Assembly (NCBI GenBank): GCA_020740775.1
Contig: JAHEWK010000019.1
Coordinates: forward strand, 868,001 to 932,000
Origin: Ilyonectria destructans
Taxonomy: Eukaryota; Ascomycota; Sordariomycetes; Hypocreales; Nectriaceae
Reading direction: 5' to 3'
Length of the DNA: 64,000 bases
Shown: one piece after another, positions 9,200 through 19,712 of the stretch
Layout of the letters: each line of letters opens with the position of its first letter
How positions within the stretch are numbered: position 1 is the stretch's first letter
Made by a program: the position numbers and the translations under genes
Notes under the pieces: model-generated
What the model was told of the DNA's origin: nothing
What the model saw: only the letters and a program-made list of their open reading frames with translations
Databases searched by the model: none

Positions 9200-11369
9200 C
9201 ATATTAAAGAGAAGAATTAAAACCTAAGTATCCCGTGATAAATAATTAACACTATAAAATACAATCTAACTTAATATATCGTATAAAGTCTAGATCCAGC
9301 TTATTATAAGCTGGCGGCTTCTATTTAGCTGTATCTCTCGGCTGGAATATTAAGTACTTCTCTATGCAGTTAACCTAAAAGCTGAAGAATTCCTTATTCA
9401 GTCAGGCAATAAGGTAGTGGCTTATATTGAGCTATTATATATTATATATCGCAAGAATATCAAAGCTTAATTATAGGCGGTAAAGTTATAAGTCTATTTC
9501 AGCATCAATCTATAGTTATCACTATATTATAAGGGCTTTCTCGGGATATATAGGCAATAGGTTAATAAATATTATAAGCTCTATAAGGCCTTATTAGTGT
9601 AACGATCTGCACTTCGTATTACACCTAGTAGCCCGTCTGGCTAAAAGGTAAGTCTATAATCACAATGCTTGCAATTACAGGTACAGATAACAGCTACTAT
9701 AGGGCTCGGTCCGCTGTGATACTGCACGAGCCGTAACAATTAGGTCTACTAAACGTACTGTATAGTTACTCTAAAGAGATAATATTACAGTACTAGCTGA
9801 ATACTATACAGTATTTTAATATTGCAGGCAATATTGGCTACTTTATATTAGAGAATGCTAGTACTAATAATACTTATATATATACTTTATTAACGGTATT
9901 AGCAAATAAATATAGTATTAGATTCAACCCTATTAATTGCTGCATTTATTATGGAGGCTATATTATCAATCTGTACCTCCAGGTATTTCTTTTTACCTCC
10001 AGTAAACAAGCACTCAATATAGCTATTAAAGAGGCAGATGGTAATATAAATACTATAGTTATTAAGTCTCTACAGGCGTAATTATAGCAGATGAATAGTA
10101 AGGGCAAGTAGCGAAAGGTGCTGGAGGATTAATCTAGTTGGCACTTAATAGAACCCCTTAGCAAACTATATAATATTGCTGTATTTATATAGAGTTCTAC
10201 AGTATATAGCGATACTTAGAAGCACCTGGTAGGCTGTATACTTAATATTAATAATATAATTAGGTGGAATTAATAGTATATATTGCTTCGGACTGCACTT
10301 AAGAAGAAAGATAAACTTATAGTCTTTTAATAAGATTATAATAAAGCCTTAGGCGATAATAGTTTTATATAGGATAATTGGGATATCCTCAGATTGACAA
10401 TGGATATCCTCTAACTGTTCTAGCAGGCTATATAGGCTATGCAGGTATAATAGAAGAAGTAGTTATTGTTAGATTAGCTACTTTACTATATAGATATCCT
10501 GCTTAAGCATTTTAAAGATAATAAGGTATATATTAGTTGCGACCTTATTTAGCATTATGGTACTTACTATTTTATAGAAGATATATACTAATTATTAATG
10601 CCTTATCCACTCTATCTATATAGGCTGGTTTATACTTAATAAGTATTACTTTAAGACTGATAAGACGCCTGTATATTCCGCAGTATTACTTCTCTATCTA
10701 TTAAAATAATTAAAGTACCTCCGCCAGAACTAGTATGTTAATTGGTATGATAGTACAATTAATAAGGCTAGGCAGATCTAGAGTCAGTATAAAGATCTTC
10801 CTATTACTACTTCTATAGAGGCGGCTTTATAGATCCAGATGGTAATATATAATAAACTGGTGCAGTCGCTCGATGTGACGGAGGCATATCATATAACGAT
10901 GAGGATGATGCGTATATCATGTAGACCATAGGTATCAGAGATGATGTAGAAAGTAAGATGTCTTGTCTATAGATAAGCTGAGCAGATTGTCTTATATGAC
11001 GGCTAACTGCTCAGTAGATGCCTGGCTTGCCAGGCATCCCTAGGATACGGCTAGCTGCATGCATTAGAGGATGAGCTGGTGAGGTTTATTAATGGTTCTC
11101 CATACAAGATCGCAATTACTCCGCTTGCCTGGTGGAGCAGAGAAGAGCAACGGATTGAATACCCCCGGCTACATAAGATGGCTATTAACGTACTTTCGAT
11201 TCCGCCTATGTCGGATAAGGCGGAACGTGTCTTTTCAGGTGCTCGGCGTACTATTTCGTATGACTGTATACGCCTCGGGGCGGAGAATATTGAGATGACA
11301 GAGTGTATTGGGAAGTAGAACAAGAATGACCTCATTCGGAAGGTGCACGTACTACCAAATTATGAAAAT
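9200..11369 (+). pseudogene. hAT-family transposase, RIP-decayed
   Basis: The C-terminal hAT dimerisation domain is clear at about 11120-11315: PLAWWSREEQRIEYPRLHKM, then AINVLSIPPMSDKAERVFSG and later RTISYDCIRLGAENIEM. Upstream, plus-strand frames give pieces of the catalytic region (LTMDILE near 10400, then a degraded YPSKRIKYLRQNWY segment near 10700) with very frequent TAG stops and strong AT enrichment. A 158-bp MITE splits the frame at 10909-11066; skipping it joins YNDEDE to LVRFINGSPY in frame. No activity is possible. The N-terminal limit is uncertain because the first kilobase is too degraded. Confidence 0.8.
10909..11066 (+). mobile_element. 158-bp hAT-type MITE, copy B
   Basis: An inverted copy of 6002-6159 with identical length. 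It is flanked by an exact 8-bp duplication GAGGATGA at 10901-10908 and 11067-11074, the size made by hAT transposases. It carries the same 22-bp hairpin (GATGCCTGGC...GCCAGGCATC). Terminal repeats are poor (TGCGTAT against TAATGCAT). It sits in the hAT transposase coding sequence, so it arrived after that element. Confidence 0.88.
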
Positions 11370-11421
11370 TAGGCTGAAGATCGTTACAACAGCAGTATAT
11401 CTTTGCACTTACTGATAAGCT

Positions 11422-11469
11422 AATCAATCAGTATCAGTAAGCATAGTAATCAATCAATCAGTATCAGTA
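11422..11469. repeat. Two copies of AATCAATCAGTATCAGTA 3' of the hAT frame
   Basis: The 18-bp unit lies at 11422-11439 and 11452-11469, with a third partial match (AATCAGT) near 11480. Short subterminal repeats are common near hAT ends, so this may mark the element's right end. Confidence 0.7.
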
Positions 11470-11519
11470 TAGGCCTTATCAATCAGTCCTGCTTGTTGAG
11501 AAGTCTGCCCTTCGACAAT

Positions 11520-12194
11520 CGGCCATGCTGCTTGTCAACAAGGGGGTTAGGCCCCAAGTCGACCACTTTATCGTTAGCCTTCAGGTTGGTCCTTCCTCCC
11601 CTTGGAACGTGGCCGCGAAAGCTCCTCCTTGGCACTGGGTCTCCAATTTGAACGTTCGGTAATGTCGTTCGAATTGGTTGCTGATATGCCATCAAGGAGA
11701 GACTTTTCCCAGTCCTTCGCCTTTCTGGCTGCCTTGGACTCCATCTCATTGAACTAATATGTGATGCAGTCGGGAGAGATTTCTCGAATAGCCTGCAAAG
11801 AGGCTCCAGTTCCTCTGAGTCCTCTACCCTCCGGAAGGCCAATTGGGGTGGCCTGCTGAACCACTCGCTGGCATTGGGTCACCCAGTGTCCGACCTTCGT
11901 CTTCTTGACATTTCGGTGAAGCTGATCGAGTTGATCTAGTAGATCTATCTCTATTGCAAGTTGCAACACCTGCGTCCTGGGAAATTTCGTATCCGTATGG
12001 ACTCGGTCGGCTCATGCCACTTCGCTTTGTAGTTGACGACGTGGTTGCGATTCGCCCCGGTGACGTAAGTACACTACGGCGTCAAGGGTGCCGCGAAGCT
12101 GCTCCGCCAAGCTGCTTATTCGCGGGTCAACCGCCCGGAAATATAGTCTGCCTGGACACCCTACATCGTTCGCCCTTGGACTCCACGCCGGCAT
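11520..12194 (-). pseudogene. Unrecognised broken reading frame
   Basis: One minus-strand frame runs from about 12194 to 11600 with only a few stops. It holds a hydrophilic helix-rich stretch (EIDLLDQLDQLHRNVKKTKV) and basic, Arg/Pro-rich ends. No family is recognised. Composition is GC-rich and unlike the neighbouring RIP-decayed transposons. It could be a gag-like fragment or a decayed host gene. It lies downstream of the minus-strand gene at 12475-13479 but nothing links the two. Confidence 0.3.
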
Positions 12195-12474
12195 ACATCT
12201 GCGCCTAAACGATAGGACCTGAACTGCTGATCATGTGATACCATCGGAATGGATTGTCCGAATCTCTTGCAATCTATGGCCCATTTCTATCGCTCACGCT
12301 TTTGTTGCTCTGATTTCCAAGTCTCCCAAGTCGCAGGAATGCCCCGTGCTGTTCGTCCATCGCCAGTCCTGAGGCCGATTCTGTCAGGTTCTTGTTAGTA
12401 ATGGATGTTCTTGCTTTTAGTGGGTGTCTTTGCTGACGATGTCCCCGAGCGGTGGCATGTCTTCTGGTGAACTT

Positions 12475-13479
12475 TCATCCTGCGGGTGGTGACGAACCTG
12501 AGGCAGAAGCAACTATCCCGCTCCCCACTCTTGGAAGTATACTAAAGATCGTGCTAGGATCGCCGTTGTAGATGTGGTCTGTCATCGTCTCCCCCATTCC
12601 TCTTATCTCCATGTCCCGGCCATCCTGTCCCGCATCGCGTGAAACCATGCCTGTATCCTTAATCGACACTGTGGCGTTGGTGCAGCAGTGTGAAAAGCCA
12701 GCGGTGGGAGTGCTGTCCAGGCGATGGCAGTTGCAGGCGCGTATCCGAGTGAAGGCGAGTAATTTGTTGAGGGTAATAAATTCTATCTTCAGTTTAATGC
12801 TGTACACAAAGGGCTTGTATGTCGTCTGGACCGGGAAGTTATTAGCGAACTCGGTCGCCATGAGACTGCTGTCTAGGATTACGACGATGATGAACAGGAC
12901 GACGAGGTGCCGGATTATATTCTGCCCTTCCGCCCCTTTAACAGCCATGATGGGTCTAAGGCTGTGTGCCGCCTCGTATATGTATAGACCGGAGATAATG
13001 CCCTCCTGGACGGTGAAGCCGGCAAGCTGGACTTTTCCGTAGATATCGAAAGCACTGATGAACGGCTCTGGGTGTCCGGAGTTACTGCCGAAGAAGAGGA
13101 CCGATACAGGCATCTGTAGGATGCAGAAGCTGGTGATTATCATGACTAGGATCCATTTAATCTTCCTGACGTCGCATACCACCAGATGCAGGCGCGAGTA
13201 CAACACTACGGATTGCCCCGTCACCATGGCCCACCTGCCGATGATCAAGATGACGCACATCGGAAGATTTGGCGCGATCGAAAAATATCGCAAAAGGACG
13301 GCGATGGCGTGGACTGGTATCCCAATGGTGGCAACCAGCATGCTCCAGAAGTACAGTCCGCTTCGATGTTTGAACATGCTGAAGATCCAAACGAGAAGCT
13401 CGATGGTGTTGTATATGGCTATGGCAAAGAAGCCCGCAATCGCCATGGCCATCGGTAATGAAACCGAGTCCCCAGACAT
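12475..13479 (-). CDS. Seven-helix fungal membrane protein, DUF7703-like
   Basis: An uninterrupted 334-residue frame. Helices are visible at about residues 8-35 (beginning MAMAIAGFFAIAIYNTIELL), 39-67, 74-100, 106-130, 150-170, 187-208 and 213-240. The N-terminal NTIELLVWIF / GLYFWSMLVATIGI pattern and the YKPFVYSIKLKIEF motif after helix 6 match the fungal DUF7703 type. The tail is about 90 residues, hydrophilic and presumably cytosolic. The Met at 13479 has A at -3, and an in-frame stop lies upstream with no other Met between, supporting this start. No introns are needed. The function of the family is unknown. The gene looks intact and GC-normal among decayed transposons. Confidence 0.85.
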   Translation of the reverse strand: MSGDSVSLPMAMAIAGFFAIAIYNTIELLVWIFSMFKHRSGLYFWSMLVATIGIPVHAIAVLLRYFSIAPNLPMCVILIIGRWAMVTGQSVVLYSRLHLVVCDVRKIKWILVMIITSFCILQMPVSVLFFGSNSGHPEPFISAFDIYGKVQLAGFTVQEGIISGLYIYEAAHSLRPIMAVKGAEGQNIIRHLVVLFIIVVILDSSLMATEFANNFPVQTTYKPFVYSIKLKIEFITLNKLLAFTRIRACNCHRLDSTPTAGFSHCCTNATVSIKDTGMVSRDAGQDGRDMEIRGMGETMTDHIYNGDPSTIFSILPRVGSGIVASASGSSPPAG

Positions 13480-14720
13480 AGTTGCGAGTGTCTCGAATGG
13501 ATGGATGTCGTCAAAAGCGGATCCGGGGCTTGATACAATCCACCACGGGATCGTTGGGAAAACTGGAGGCAGTGCAACGCCTGCCGGTGGAATCGGACAG
13601 TCTCAGTCTGAAGAATTAGAGAGCCACATTGAATGATGAGCGAAAAGAACGGTCGAACGGAAATCGACTGCAACAAAACTGGCCATTTCCAGCAAGATAG
13701 AGAGCCCGGCAGGAGGACGCCACGACACTTGATCAGGTCTGATCACGCGGTTCCCGAACGCAAAGAACTACTTTTCATTAGCTTGAAAAAAGACTTTGGT
13801 GGCGTCCTGAGCTCATTCAGCATCAGCCAACAACATGCCTGCCGGAAAGCCACGCTGGTCTCCCTTGGCCGCGCCGCTGGACGCCACATGCATCCCAAGT
13901 CAGTCACGTCTCCTCCTGATAGGACAGCGATTGAGGCCAATGGCGGAACGTTTCGGTTATGGCATCCATGTGGTCACGTGGCACTGCGGGTTGTCAGAGG
14001 AATAAAGTAAATCCGCCCCACCTATCTAGGTGGGGGAAATCTCGCAGCCGTTACGGCTGTGGAAGTAAGTAGATACATCATCATCAATTGATCAATTGCA
14101 CCCATTTTTGCATCATTGCAACGTTATTATCATCATACACTAAGAAGCCCCTATTGTCGGCTTCCTTGCAGACTCGCGGTTTCCAGCCCGTTTGTCTGAC
14201 ACGTGTAGGCATAAAGAGTAGGATTGAAGTGCTCGACCCCAGGTTGCCGAACATCCGCTGACTGGGCAGGTTCTGCAAAATATCCTTGGCGGCCCTCAAA
14301 GAGCTCATAGATTACATCGAACAGCGGCATCCGGGCCTGAGGGAGGAGCTCAGCCCTGTCGTACATCTTACCAAAACCCCTCACGTGGGGCCCGCCGGGG
14401 CAATATTTCGAGATGGAAAAAATCGCGGTCGCGGACGTTTGAAAGCACCTGGAACATCCCTTTGAGCGACTGGTCCCATTGCACACCGGGATCCAGGATC
14501 TTGGGAACCAGACCAGGCCCTCCCTAACATTGGTAAATGGCCCCAACAAGTGGTCCCTTCCCCAAATCCTATCTTAAGCGAACCTTCAGAGATAAGACTT
14601 GTTAGTGGGTGCATGTGCCAGACCCATATTCAAGCGGCGTCCCAGTTTACTCCTAAAATGTAAGGCAACTAGCGACATCGGTGATCCCCTTGGGGACACG
14701 TTTTCCGCTGCCTTTAGCTA
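13480..14720. other. No gene recognised; two hairpins at 14016-14059
   Basis: Upstream region of the minus-strand membrane protein, followed by sequence leading into the GMC relic. Fragments between 14300 and 14600 (plus) may be further decayed pieces of the GMC gene, but frames change too often to assign. Confidence 0.4.
14016..14059. repeat. Two adjacent perfect hairpins
   Basis: CCCCACCTA-TC-TAGGTGGGG (14016-14035) is followed after 9 bases by CAGCCGT-T-ACGGCTG (14045-14059). Both stems are perfect. No flanking duplication was identified. Confidence 0.8.
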
Positions 14721-15487
14721 GCTACAGAAGAAGATGTGGCAGCCCTTGGCCCCACGTTTCAAGCCGCCTGGAACCGGAACTTCAAGAACGCCCCTGACAG
14801 GCCTCTGATGCTCATGGGAGTCGTGTCATGGTAAACTTTCCGGGAGAACTCCTAGAGTCCTAGTAAAGTTCCCCTCAGCAGTAGTGCTAACAGACGCAGC
14901 TTCTTAGGCGACCTATCATCTGTCCCGGAGGCACAGTACGTCACGATAGGAAACTATATGGCGTACCCCTATTCGCGTGGACATATGCACATCACCGGGC
15001 CAGAGCTCAGCGATCCCCTAGACTTCGATGTTGGTTTCTTCTCGGACGCACACGACATCGACTTGAAGAAGCAGATTTGAGCGTACAAGAAGCAGCGCGA
15101 GATTATGCGCCGTACGTCCATGTATCGTGGCGAGCTTGCACCTGGTCACCCAGCCTTCCCCGCCGGGTCTGAGGTCGCATGTATCGAGGCCGATGCACCG
15201 CTCTCCAACGTGAAGGACCTCGAGTACTCGCCTGAGGATGATACAGCCATCGATAAGTGGCTGCGAGAGAATATCGGCACTACTCGCTAGGTATCGCGAA
15301 GATGGCTCCTCGCGAGGAGTTTGGCGCCGTGGATGAGTCTCTGAATGTGTGGGGCATAAAGGGGCTTCAGATTGCGGACTTGAGTATCCCGCCTATGAAT
15401 GTAGGTGCCAACACGAACAATACTGCTATTGTATTGGACGAGAAGGCGGCAGCTATCCTTATTCAGGAGCTGAGTCTCCAGAAGTAG
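14721..15487 (+). pseudogene. GMC oxidoreductase (alcohol-oxidase-like), C-terminal relic
   Basis: From 14721 the frame reads ATEEDVAALGPTFQAAW and, after a break near 14830, GNYMAYPYSRGHMHITGPEL and DVGFFSDAHDIDLKKQ. This is the substrate-domain pattern of fungal FAD-dependent alcohol oxidases. The C-terminal GMC signature follows at about 15285-15460 (HYSLGIAKMAPREEFGAVDE, ADLSIPPMNVGANTNNTA), including the conserved active-site His and Asn. Damage: at least one frame break near 14830, TGA at 15078-15080 where Trp is expected, and a frame shift near 15285. The N-terminal FAD-binding half is missing. Decay here is milder than in the AT-rich transposons. Confidence 0.85.
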
Positions 15488-16689
15488 TTAAATGCCCTCA
15501 TCTGTTATTGAAGGATAGCTTTCGCTCCAGCCTAAGCGTGCCAGTCCCTGACCTTCGTGACCGCCACGCTCTAGTAGTTCATGCTTGTGGCATTTATGTG
15601 TTTCAGGTTGTTAGCCTTAGTTCCTTGTTTTCCTGCTGCCTCTTGCAGAACTCAGAAGAGCTCGAAACCTGTCGAGTGGTCATGGCCATAGACGAAGAGC
15701 AGGCGATCGGACCCCGAAGTACGGCCATTGATCTGCTTATCGAAGTGCTGAATCTATTCCAAACCCCTCTCGTTCGTCGTCCAACCGTTATCGGTCGTGG
15801 CGATCACCTAATCCTTCGCTAGGTTGCTGTTTTCGTACCGGGCCGACAGCTGATCCTACCCCAGGATGATGATAAACGGCGGGATCGCCTAACCTCGAGC
15901 ATTAACGCCCTGGATCACAGTAACCCATTCCCGGCCTCCTTGCTGAGCCATTCTAGGTCGGCCACGTCTTTCTGCGCTCGTGACGCGATCCCATACTTAG
16001 CGATTGTATTCTGCACAAGAGACTGCCACGAGACCGCAGCTCGGCGCCACTCAATGCGTGCGTGCGTCAAGTAGTGTAATTTGCATAGCTGTCGATTTGA
16101 GTGGCGTCGACGGGAGCTTGCAAAGTGAGCTCTTCTCGGGTGTTACTCCGTGAAACGTCGAGGTTGCCCCCTTCACATGTCCGGCCCTCAATGGTCCCAT
16201 CCAAGGCCCCATTCCCAATACCCTGGATCGGCTCTCCCCATGCCTCTCAAGCCATACCCCTACGTGAATGGTATTGGCCCGCGCCCTCTCCATTAGGTAG
16301 TAAAGCGGCCAGCTGGCTTGCATTAATGCACGGCAGCCCGACGAGAGCAGCCCGACTAGCGCTGGACGCCGACTCTCCCTCCGGCCTCTCACCATATGGC
16401 CGAGTGCCGCTATGGAGGGCCGGACCGCCAGAGTGAGCCTCTCGAATTCAAGTGCCTGACTGCTGTGCGACGCGACTAATCCCTCGGGTTTCTCTCACGT
16501 CCCCCCTGTACCGCACTGGCGTTGGTCCGCGGGGATTGGGGGAGTCTCAGCCCCAGGATGGCCAGGACCGGTGGGGAACCGAGCATGCACTCGCTCAGCT
16601 CCAGGAAAGGCTACTATCCAACCCAAATTCCAGGTTCCCGACGGTAGTCGATCCCACCCTTGGCTGACCCAGTCTGTCGGAGCAGGCCA
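15488..16689. other. No gene recognised
   Basis: GC-balanced sequence between the GMC relic and the piggyBac relic. Open frames overlap on both strands without recognisable domains. Part could be decayed upstream coding sequence of the piggyBac element. Confidence 0.4.
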
Positions 16690-17386
16690 GCTCTATGTAC
16701 CCGTGTCTGCTGTGCTTAGTCATAATCTCTTGGCCGCCCTCATGCTCTTTTTATCGACCGTGTTCACAGGCAACCAAGCTATCACTCACCTAAGGAAAAG
16801 ACTGACAACGGTCCAAGTGCAGGCACAGCCGATACAGCAGTTCTTTGGTGACAAGGCAGTAAGGATGATTACGATCCCGTCTGTAGCTGCTAGCTACAAT
16901 CTTCAGATAGGTGCTATGGATCGGTGACTAACTGAGGTCATACTTGGGCATCGAATCGCATTTGAAGAGGGGGTTGGCAAGCCCTAGCTTGGACTTTCCT
17001 GCTTGATGTAGACCTCATCGACAGCTACCTTCGTCAGGCTCGAGGGCAGCCAAAGTGGAAGTCATACAACAGTCAGAGTGCGTGGAGGCAGCGCCTTATT
17101 GATGATCTCATCAAGATGTACCACCCAGCATCACAGTCAAGCAAGGTAGAAGCTTCGGGTCGGGGACAAATTTACGCCTGTATCACCGCATAAAAGAGTC
17201 TCGCGAGGGAAAAAGTCAGAGTGCCTTGCATGTCAAGGTATACGGCTTGGAGAGGTCTGATCACGGAGGCCGTTGGGTGCGGTCAACGGCAACAACAGGC
17301 GGCGGCAGTCAAGGCGGGGATGCAAGCAGTAATGTTGCGCTATGTAGCACGCTGGCTTGCTGGAACTTCTGTCACCATATAAAATA
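16690..17386 (+). mobile_element. PiggyBac-type transposase relic with C-terminal Cys-rich domain
   Basis: Plus-strand frames give LSTVFTGNQAITHLRKRLTT, then FFGDKAVRMITIPSVAASYN followed by LQIGAMDR. This is the piggyBac (DDE_Tnp_1_7) pattern before the third catalytic Asp. After a frame break come WTFLLDVDLIDSYLRQARGQ and WRQRLIDDLIKMYHPASQSS, then KFTPVSPHKRVSRGKKSECL. The end carries a Cys/His pattern (CLAC...GCK...CSTLACWNFCHH) resembling the C-terminal Cys-rich domain of these transposases, ending with TAG at about 17386. At least two frame breaks and a few stops separate the pieces, and the N-terminal half is not readable. No TTAA-flanked ends were found. Confidence 0.8.
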
Positions 17387-19712
17387 GGCGGGCAATGATA
17401 TACCTTTCATGTGCTAGTCTTTGGTTGGCCAGTCATCCCTGCAAATACCGCACTGGAGGTTTACGGCACTCTCAGGGAGAGGCGGCGCTGCCCTCGATAT
17501 GACCCAACCCAAGCCCCTGCCTGCGGATCATCCCCTGGCAAAGTGCCGAATGCCGTAATCACTCACATGTCAGCTGGCACACCCCACATTATGGCGGGAT
17601 CGCGGAACCAATGATGGTCTCCGTGGTGCACCATTGTTCGACCAAGTGTCTAGTCTGCTGAAGTATTGCGCCAAGTCCGTAACGTGGCTTGTCTGCGCAC
17701 CCGAGCATTACGGTACTCGATTTTAAGTTAATCCCCACAACAAAAGCGATTTTAGTGCTATCCTGGCTGGATAGATGCTGTCGATCATGATGTTTGCCAG
17801 TTGCCGTGTTCCCCTGTTGGCCTCATGGTCGTTTCGTCAGAGGCTCCTCCGGCTGATCCGTGCATCCAGGACCCCGGTGAAAGTGAGAGTCACAAGGATA
17901 ATGCCACATTGGGACAGGGGCATTCCAGCAGCCCCCTGCACTGCAGCCACTTTGAGCAAGTTGTCGACTGAGACCAAGTGCTGGAGCGCGTTTGATTTGC
18001 CGCACTTACCTTAATCATACGTGGGTATACCCGTATACTTGGGAAAGCCTTATCCAGGGCAATATAAGGGCCCGTATCAACACTTGAGGCTAATATATTG
18101 CTTTCCTGCCAGGAAATACCACAAAAATAGATAGGTGGCTCCAGCCCAAACTTCTGTCAGTTGCTAAAGACTGAGATCGCCTACCCCAAAAGCCAGCTGA
18201 CGCCACTGAGTGTCAGCCCCGCGTAGCCCGGACAACCAAGAAATGATATGGGTTGACGGAGAAATATGCCCATTTATGGCACAGATAAACATGACAGAAA
18301 GATACCTTCTTGCAAAGGGGCTTCCAATCAGCAGAAGAATTCGGCGGTAGAAATGGCCTCGGCTTTTCTGCGCGAAAATTCGAGCTGCGTACTATGGCAT
18401 AGAGACGACGGCAACGGCTTGATCTCCACATAACATAACGAAAGTTGATTGCCGAGGATTCTCGTCAGTGCTAGAAACACTGTCTTCTCGCACAGTTCGT
18501 CACTAACCCAGGACCATGCCCGGCACCCAGCGGCCCAACAGCAGAATGTGGTGGAACAGACAGTAGCGCAAACACAAACTTCACCCCCTGCACGGGAAGC
18601 TCCGTCGGGGCGATGTACCGGCCTTCCGCAAGCCACAAAGTAGCATCCAAAAGGCATCATGTAAGGAGAGCGTCGATCACAGTGTAGCAGCCCCAGTACC
18701 CGCGTCCCCGCACCGCGCCCTCGGGGAATGCGAACAGAACAGCGCCACCTCTGAATGCTTCATCCCTTAAAGCAACTGTGACGCACGATATTACGACTCA
18801 TGGACCCACCCACAAGGTTTTCGTCTCTCAAGCGCTAAGAGCAGCAGATGTCACGCTTGCAGACGTTTGGATATCAGCGGCCCGCGGCGCGTTAGGAGTG
18901 ATTCGTGTCAGTAGCTATTCTAGCAAATGACTTCTCGCAACGCCTGTCTAAGATATTGATTCTTTCGCGCCACAGAATCTGGAACTACACCGAAACCCTA
19001 GCGCTTATCGCTCTCTCCATAGGATTATCAGCGTTTTGCTCATTCTTAATTTTCTTCGCGACGACAGAGGCTACCAGGCTGGAGATTGTATATTCGGTGC
19101 TGAAATATACAGAGGAGGGACCCGACGAGATGTTATGCTAACTTGAAGGTATAGTCAGATCTACTAGGAATTGCATCCAATCTGGCGACACTCAACCACT
19201 CTAGCCTCCAACCCTAGAGCGCTAGTCATTCAGCATTCTATATTGATCACTTAACCCGGGTTACGCCATACTTCCCTCCCCGGAGTTTCCCATAAATACA
19301 AGTTAGCTTTAGCGTAGCGCCAAACGCTACGCCACCCCACCCACAAGCAACGTCCGTGCCGCGTCCAGACCAGTCTTCGGCAAGGCCGTGTTCTCTGGAA
19401 GCTTGCTGAAGCTCGAGAAGCTTTCTAACCGGAGTCATTCCAGCCAATCTATGCAGATGCTGGGGATGCTTGCGGGCGTCACGACGTACTCAAGCTAGTG
19501 CTGTGTCGCTAGATACGTACGAGGCTGGACTTTAGCTTCTGTGGCTTAAGCTGTTGACTGGCGGCTGATGAGACACCAACACCATAGGCAAGGATACCTA
19601 TCTTAATCATTATCATCCTTCATTTAAATTGTGATGCCTCTTCTGAATGGAACCAGAGTCTGGCTAAACTTATGGCCATTCTAAGTTGATATCAACCCAT
19701 ACTTGGTTCATA
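17387..19712. other. No gene recognised
   Basis: About 2.3 kb without a recognisable protein, RNA or repeat. Short open frames occur on both strands (for example 18905-19141 plus, with one hydrophobic stretch) but lack family features. The last 150 bp probably hold the promoter and 5' UTR of the next gene. Confidence 0.4.

Noticed and set aside
12572..13636. Long plus-strand open frames opposite the seven-helix gene
   Set aside because: They are antisense shadows; the minus frame has clear membrane helices and a family signature.
16051..16436. Overlapping 111-114 codon frames on both strands
   Set aside because: Neither shows a domain or sensible composition; overlap of this type occurs by chance in GC-balanced DNA.
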